Of a stretch of 8,910 bases of DNA, positions 5,334 to 8,910 are shown in pieces (within the stretch, counting starts at the first letter, position 1; every line of letters begins with the position of its first letter). The DNA is from an uncultured Treponema sp. Lineage in GTDB: Bacteria; Spirochaetota; Spirochaetia; Treponematales; Treponemataceae. The stretch spans positions 1-8,910 of the forward strand of contig NZ_CALHGC010000406.1 of the NCBI RefSeq assembly GCF_938029485.1. The letters run 5' to 3'. Under the pieces are notes generated by a model. It was given only the letters and a program-made list of their open reading frames with translations. It made no database searches and had not been told where the DNA came from. A program made the translations under genes and the position numbers.

Positions 5334-5873
5334 CTATTTGCTGCGAAGGTAGGCGTCGCGAATTTCGCAGAAATAGACGTAGTGAAAATCTTTCTTAGGA
5401 TAGCAGTCGATGATAACCTGCGGATCTAAAAACAAATCCATATCGAATTGGCTCCGGTAAAGTTTCCGGCACGATACGGTAAGCAAGGCTTCTTCAAATC
5501 CGATAACGGTATTATCATGGTAGACCGGCGTAATCCCTGCACGGGCGGCTTTATCTTCATCCCTACCCGACACGGTACCGCAAATTTTGAGCGCCTCGCG
5601 CATTTTTTCATCGGCAGTATCAAAAAAGGACACGCTCAAATAATCTTCTTCTTCGGCAAATAAGGCGGTATGCCGCTGCGGTCTGATAAATAACGCTACC
5701 ATCGGCCGGTTCCATAAATGTCCCATCAGCGCCCACGATGCGGTCATCGTATTCCACTCGCCTCGTTCCGTTCCGTGTCCGGAGCTAACCAACACACCGT
5801 GCTCTGCTAACGCAGAAAAAGGCTTGATTACCTTGTCTACTAATTCAGGTGTTACTTGTAAAGATTCAAACAT
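5334..5873 (-). CDS. Flavin reductase family (FMN-binding split-barrel) protein
   Basis: This is a 179-residue cytoplasmic protein with a strong GGGAGGAA Shine-Dalgarno about five bases before the ATG. Residues 41-65 (NTMTASWALMGHLW, then PMVALFIRPQRHT) match the flavin-binding start of the flavin reductase-like/flavoredoxin family, which has N-x-M-T-A/V-S followed by P-hydrophobic...R-P-x-R-x-T. Residues 98-108 (CGTVSGRDEDK) fit the later conserved CGxxSGRDxDK-like segment. The length is normal for the family, which binds FMN and moves electrons between NAD(P)H or a protein donor and an acceptor; the true partner is not visible. It follows the DUF368 gene by 29 bases on the same strand and is probably co-transcribed. 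A functional link to DUF368 is not evident. Confidence 0.85.
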   Translation of the reverse strand: MFESLQVTPELVDKVIKPFSALAEHGVLVSSGHGTERGEWNTMTASWALMGHLWNRPMVALFIRPQRHTALFAEEEDYLSVSFFDTADEKMREALKICGTVSGRDEDKAARAGITPVYHDNTVIGFEEALLTVSCRKLYRSQFDMDLFLDPQVIIDCYPKKDFHYVYFCEIRDAYLRSK

Positions 5874-5902
5874 ACATTCCTCCCACTCAAAAAGATATAC
5901 GG

Positions 5903-6808
5903 TTATTGCTCATGGGTAATATCTTCTTTCTGTTCCGTTGCTTCCCCTCTTTTAGAAAAGAATGAAACGGTTGCATAGCCGATAAGACATACTGTCGCAG
6001 AAACAGCCCTCATCACAAAAGGCTGGCAGGTTGTGCTCGGATAGAGATAGAGCACAGATCCCGCAACTAAGCCGAGTATAAACGCATACATCGGCGCCGG
6101 GAACCGTTCCAGCAGAAACGCGATAATCCGTGCTCCGGCAACGAGACCCGCGCCGACTCCGAGTGCGATAGGAATCAGCAGCGGTATATTAAAATCCGCA
6201 ACCGCTTGCAATACCGTTTGATATGCGCCGAGTATCAGCAGCACAAATGAGCCAGAAATTCCCGGAATCAGCATTGCAACAGCAGCGAAAAAGCCCATCA
6301 CCGCGAGTTTTAGCGCAAGCATTGGTGAAAAGGCGGTAACAACGGCGGCTGTCTGGATACCGCGGCGCTGTAAAAAAAACATACCAAGCATCAGTGCGAA
6401 ACCTAGTATCCCGCAAGCCAACGTTCCATACAGCCGGCCGGACTCAATAGAGCCGTCCTCTGCAGCGGGAATTGCCGCACGAGTCTTACGGAACAAAAAC
6501 GGTATGCTCCCAACCACAACCCCGATAAAAAAGGCGCTGGTTTGCGCCGGATATGCGCGGTATAGCAGCGTAATCACCTTTGCAAACAGCACAATTCCCG
6601 CACCGATTCCCAATGCAAGACAGAGAATATCCTTCCAGCTCTGCTTTATCCGTGCAATATTCAGCGAACTCAATATAATTAATTTATCGTATACATTGCA
6701 AATAACGGCAATGGTGCCACCGGAGACTCCCGGTACAACATTTGCAATACCGATGAACACACCGATACCGAAAAGCTTTAGAAGTGAAATCATAGCTCTA
6801 TTATCCAT
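5903..6808 (-). CDS. DUF368 membrane protein, undecaprenyl-phosphate translocase (PopT-like) candidate
   Basis: This is a 301-residue polytopic inner-membrane protein. The family's inverted-repeat motif appears twice: ANVVPGVSGGT (residues 22-32) and AMLIPGISGS (178-187). The whole length is hydrophobic with roughly eight or more segments, and the tail is short and charged. DUF368 proteins have been shown to act with or instead of DedA proteins in returning undecaprenyl phosphate from the outer to the inner leaflet for reuse in wall synthesis; applying that here is inference from the family. The start at 6808 lacks a clear Shine-Dalgarno, and Met6 (6791-6793) is an alternative. It is divergent from an M23 peptidase and a D,D-carboxypeptidase, a fitting envelope neighbourhood, and is followed by a flavin reductase gene. 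Confidence 0.88.
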   Translation of the reverse strand: MDNRAMISLLKLFGIGVFIGIANVVPGVSGGTIAVICNVYDKLIILSSLNIARIKQSWKDILCLALGIGAGIVLFAKVITLLYRAYPAQTSAFFIGVVVGSIPFLFRKTRAAIPAAEDGSIESGRLYGTLACGILGFALMLGMFFLQRRGIQTAAVVTAFSPMLALKLAVMGFFAAVAMLIPGISGSFVLLILGAYQTVLQAVADFNIPLLIPIALGVGAGLVAGARIIAFLLERFPAPMYAFILGLVAGSVLYLYPSTTCQPFVMRAVSATVCLIGYATVSFFSKRGEATEQKEDITHEQ

Positions 6809-6835
6809 AAATCAACGGTAATTGCTAGGGTATTC

Positions 6836-6864
6836 TACATAAGCCGTTTTAGGCTTTTTATCAA
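6836..6864 (-). promoter_or_regulatory. Candidate promoter of the DUF368-flavin reductase unit
   Basis: On the reverse strand TTGATA (6859-6864), a 17-base spacer and TATGTA (6836-6841) lie 27 bases before the DUF368 ATG. The -10 is a partial match. A small AAGCC/GGCTT dyad lies in the spacer. Confidence 0.4.
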
Positions 6865-6883
6865 TGTAAAAGCACACTATGTC

Positions 6884-6911
6884 TTGATTTTTTCCCAAGG
6901 CGTGCTATACT
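6884..6911 (+). promoter_or_regulatory. Promoter of the M23 peptidase-carboxypeptidase unit
   Basis: TTGATT (6884-6889) and TATACT (6906-6911) are separated by 16 bases, with an extended -10 TG at 6903-6904. Transcription would begin near 6918, giving a leader of about 170 bases that contains the whole type II element. This is the best-looking promoter in the window. Confidence 0.6.
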
Positions 6912-6934
6912 AATAAAATAGGCCTAAGTGATTA

Positions 6935-7074
6935 GGTCATCTCTAAAAACTCGGTTAGATTTTTAGAGATGACCGACGAGTTTTTGTTTAAGTCTTTATG
7001 TTGTAATGGCTTAAACAAAAACATCGCAAATTAAATCTAAGGAAAACATCTAAAAACGAAAGTTTTTAGATGTT
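6935..7074 (-). repeat. Type II three-hairpin element, copy 2
   Basis: In plus order the hairpins are: GGTCATCTCTAAAAA (6935-6949) with its complement (6960-6974), loop containing CGGTTA; GTTTTTGTTTAAGTC (6980-6994) with GGCTTAAACAAAAAC (7008-7022), one G-T style mismatch and a 13-base loop; and AACATCTAAAAAC (7045-7057) with its complement (7062-7074) around GAAA. The reverse strand reads in the same order as copy 1 at 2827-2965, sharing TTTCCTTAGATTTAA (7031-7045), TGCGA and the loop pattern ATTA...ATAAA. All three stems differ in sequence but stay paired. It ends 12 bases before the M23 ATG. Confidence 0.75.
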
Positions 7075-7086
7075 CCCATTATTACA

Positions 7087-7989
7087 ATGAAAGTAACACG
7101 TATTTTTATTTTTGGTATTATATGTTTCGCTTCCGTATTCCTCGTTTTATGGTCGTCCGATAGCGGCAAAAATGATGCTTTTGACCATGGTGTGGGTGGC
7201 GGCACCTCTCTGCCCGCTGAACTGCCGGAAGAACATGAGGCATCTTCTGCTCCTCAGGCGTTGTATTATCGAGCATATTCGGTTAAACAAGGGGATATGG
7301 TCGGTACTATTGCCTCGGAATATGGTGTCAGTCAGGATGCGATAATCAGCCTTAATAAACTCAAAAATACGCGGACATTGCAAATCGGACAAATATTAAA
7401 GATTCCGTCGATAGACGGTATTTCCTATACGGTAAAAAAAGGCGATACGCCTGAATCTATTGCCGATAAATACAAAATCTCCTTGGAAAAACTCGCAACG
7501 GTAAATACGCTCACCGATAACACGATAGAAACAGCTTCCGTTATCTTTTTACCTGATGCAAAGCTCGATTGGGCTACTTTGCAGGAAATCAACGGAGACC
7601 TTTTCCGAAGACCGCTGCATAGCAGTTACTATATCACCTCCCGTTACGGCTGGCGGGATAATCCGTTCCTAAATGGTCAGCGGAGTTTCCATAACGGTAT
7701 GGATATGGCGGCTCCTAAGGGGACTGCCGTTTATGCAGCGTTGAACGGGCAAGTTATTGCAACCGGATACAGCACCGTCTATGGAAATTATGTGATGATT
7801 CGCCATCATTCGGGATATCAGACGCTGTACGGACACCTTAATACGATTCTTACTTCCAAAGGCAGTTTTGTTTCCGTTTCTTCAAAAATTGGTACGGTCG
7901 GGAATACCGGAATGAGTACGGGGCCGCACCTTCATTTTACCGTTTATCGAAACGGAGCAACGCTTAACCCTGCCGGTCTATTAAATTAG
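7087..7989 (+). CDS. LysM-LysM-M23 zinc metallopeptidase (peptidoglycan endopeptidase)
   Basis: This is a 300-residue envelope protein. A hydrophobic N-terminal segment (about 5-23) acts as signal or anchor. Two LysM modules for glycan binding follow at about 62-107 (YSVKQGDMVGTIASEYGVS...QILKIP) and 113-156 (YTVKKGDTPESIADKYKIS...). The C-terminal M23 domain (about 180-298) has intact zinc ligands HNGMD (His202, Asp206) and HLH (His281, His283), plus YGH (His250). It should cleave cross-link peptides in the wall during growth or division. The layout is that of a complete LysM/M23 protein. The start at 7087 has no recognisable Shine-Dalgarno: the preceding bases are CCCATTATTACA after a hairpin. 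A D-Ala-D-Ala carboxypeptidase gene follows after 43 bases, so the two are probably co-transcribed from the promoter at 6884-6911. Confidence 0.93.
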   Translation: MKVTRIFIFGIICFASVFLVLWSSDSGKNDAFDHGVGGGTSLPAELPEEHEASSAPQALYYRAYSVKQGDMVGTIASEYGVSQDAIISLNKLKNTRTLQIGQILKIPSIDGISYTVKKGDTPESIADKYKISLEKLATVNTLTDNTIETASVIFLPDAKLDWATLQEINGDLFRRPLHSSYYITSRYGWRDNPFLNGQRSFHNGMDMAAPKGTAVYAALNGQVIATGYSTVYGNYVMIRHHSGYQTLYGHLNTILTSKGSFVSVSSKIGTVGNTGMSTGPHLHFTVYRNGATLNPAGLLN

Positions 7990-8032
7990 TCTTACGCTAT
8001 AAAAAGATTGCAGCTTCAATACTATTTGACCC

Positions 8033-8910
8033 ATGACTAAAACAAAATCCCATAGAATCGGTTTTTTTATTCTTATAGCCGCTACCGTAGCGATCGGGTG
8101 GATTGCTGCTTCGGGTATTGCACTGTATATCCGCGGCACACAATTACTGACTATCAGTGCGGAGGAACAAGCCCTGCAGCGTTATCCTATTGAGGACGCG
8201 GCTTTCAGCGCAGATATAACCGCTGCTCGCGATTCCCTCGGAAACGAAGCTCGCAGATCTTTTCACACTCCTCCTTTATTACACCTTGCACCTTGTACGC
8301 AAGGTATTCCGCAGCCGGCTGCAATAAGCGCTCGTTCCGCTGTTGTGATGGACGCTGCGAGCGGAGCGTTTTTATTCGAAAAAACTCCCGATCAAAGTAT
8401 TCCTCCTGCTTCATTAACAAAATTGGTTGCGATGTACACGGTGATGCTGGCTGTTGAGCGGGGAGAGATCAGCCTGACTGACACTATCACACCGCCTGCA
8501 GAATCGTGGGCGGTAAATATTCCGCCGGGGTCGTCGCTGATGTTTTTAGGAAAAAATCAGCGAGTAACCGTTGAGGAGCTGATGAGGGGGATGGCGGTCG
8601 TTTCCGGTAATGACGCGGCGGTGGCACTTGCAATTCATACGGCAGGCTCTGTGGAGACCTTTGTTCGGCAGATGAATGAAGCCGTCGCAGCGCTTGGCTT
8701 GCAAAATACGCACTTTGAAGATGCAAACGGCTTGAGCGAATATAACCGCACAACCGCCCGCGATTTTGCCCGCTTTTGTGCGGTGTATGTACGGAAATAT
8801 CCCCATCACCTTGCGCAGTTTCACTCGCTGCAGGAACTCAGCTATCCGCAGCCGCATAATATGCTGAAACCGCAGGCGATCATCCGTCAGCCGGCGACAA
8901 ATACGCTATT
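8033..8910 (+). CDS. D-alanyl-D-alanine carboxypeptidase (peptidase S11), partial, runs off the right edge
   Basis: The frame is open from ATG at 8033 to the window end (292 codons visible). A membrane anchor or uncleaved signal lies at residues 10-32. After a linker of about 65 residues the catalytic domain begins near 98 with SARSAVVMDAASGAFLFEK. The active-site motifs are present: PASLTK with Ser127 and Lys130, and SGN (191-193) in VVSGNDAAVALA. FEDANGLSEYN (228-238) is the typical following segment. The KTG motif should lie beyond the edge. These enzymes are penicillin-binding proteins that remove the terminal D-Ala from wall pentapeptides. A TGA two codons before the ATG fixes the start at or after 8033; no strong Shine-Dalgarno is seen. 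It shares an operon with the M23 peptidase. Confidence 0.92.
   Translation, partial: MTKTKSHRIGFFILIAATVAIGWIAASGIALYIRGTQLLTISAEEQALQRYPIEDAAFSADITAARDSLGNEARRSFHTPPLLHLAPCTQGIPQPAAISARSAVVMDAASGAFLFEKTPDQSIPPASLTKLVAMYTVMLAVERGEISLTDTITPPAESWAVNIPPGSSLMFLGKNQRVTVEELMRGMAVVSGNDAAVALAIHTAGSVETFVRQMNEAVAALGLQNTHFEDANGLSEYNRTTARDFARFCAVYVRKYPHHLAQFHSLQELSYPQPHNMLKPQAIIRQPATNTL

Noticed and set aside
8205..8857. Minus-strand open frames of 71-103 codons under the carboxypeptidase gene
   Set aside because: They are shadows of a clear S11 peptidase with intact active-site motifs on the plus strand.

Overview
The window looks like a chromosomal segment of a host-associated spirochaete, most likely an oral-type Treponema. 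The evidence is a PotA/PotB polyamine-type transporter pair, a large beta-barrel protein ending in Phe, a DUF368 membrane protein, LysM/M23 and S11 peptidoglycan enzymes, mid-range GC in the housekeeping genes, and intergenic regions full of long foldback repeats. This assignment is an inference from protein style and architecture; no marker gene fixes the species.

Layout. 1-2652 (minus strand): potA (GTG start), then potB, then an antitoxin gene, then a PIN-domain toxin that runs off the left edge. The potC and potD genes expected after potB are absent from this position. A type II toxin-antitoxin pair starts 83 bases after potB. 2653-3317 has no gene; it holds foldback repeats and small hairpins. 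3318-3596 (plus) is a remnant of a DUF4143/AAA-type ATPase, missing both ends. 3603-5066 (minus) encodes a secreted outer-membrane beta-barrel protein. 5067-5333 is a second foldback region. 5334-6808 (minus) holds a flavin-reductase-family protein behind a DUF368 undecaprenyl-phosphate translocase candidate. 6809-7086 is a divergent intergenic region with promoters and a third foldback region. 7087-8910 (plus) encodes a LysM-LysM-M23 peptidase and then a D-Ala-D-Ala carboxypeptidase cut by the right edge.

Functional themes. The right half is an envelope module: lipid-carrier recycling (DUF368), peptidoglycan endopeptidase (M23) and peptide trimming (S11). The left half is a transporter operon that appears truncated or rearranged around a toxin-antitoxin insertion.

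The most unusual content is in the spacers. Two families of foldback elements occur more than once, with conserved unpaired linkers and stems whose two arms change together. Type I is a long nested palindrome (2776-3040 and 5082-5226) with shared segments GGTTCAAATGGTCTC, TGCGATTTTTATCTA and TTTGCCCTTCTTT. Type II is a three-hairpin element (about 2827-2965 on plus and 6935-7074 on minus) with shared linker TTTCCTTAGATTTAA. A solo hairpin resembling one type II arm lies at 2684-2733. The type II copy at 2827-2965 sits inside the apical part of a type I copy, so the elements appear to nest. These elements lie directly upstream of potA, the barrel gene and the M23 gene.
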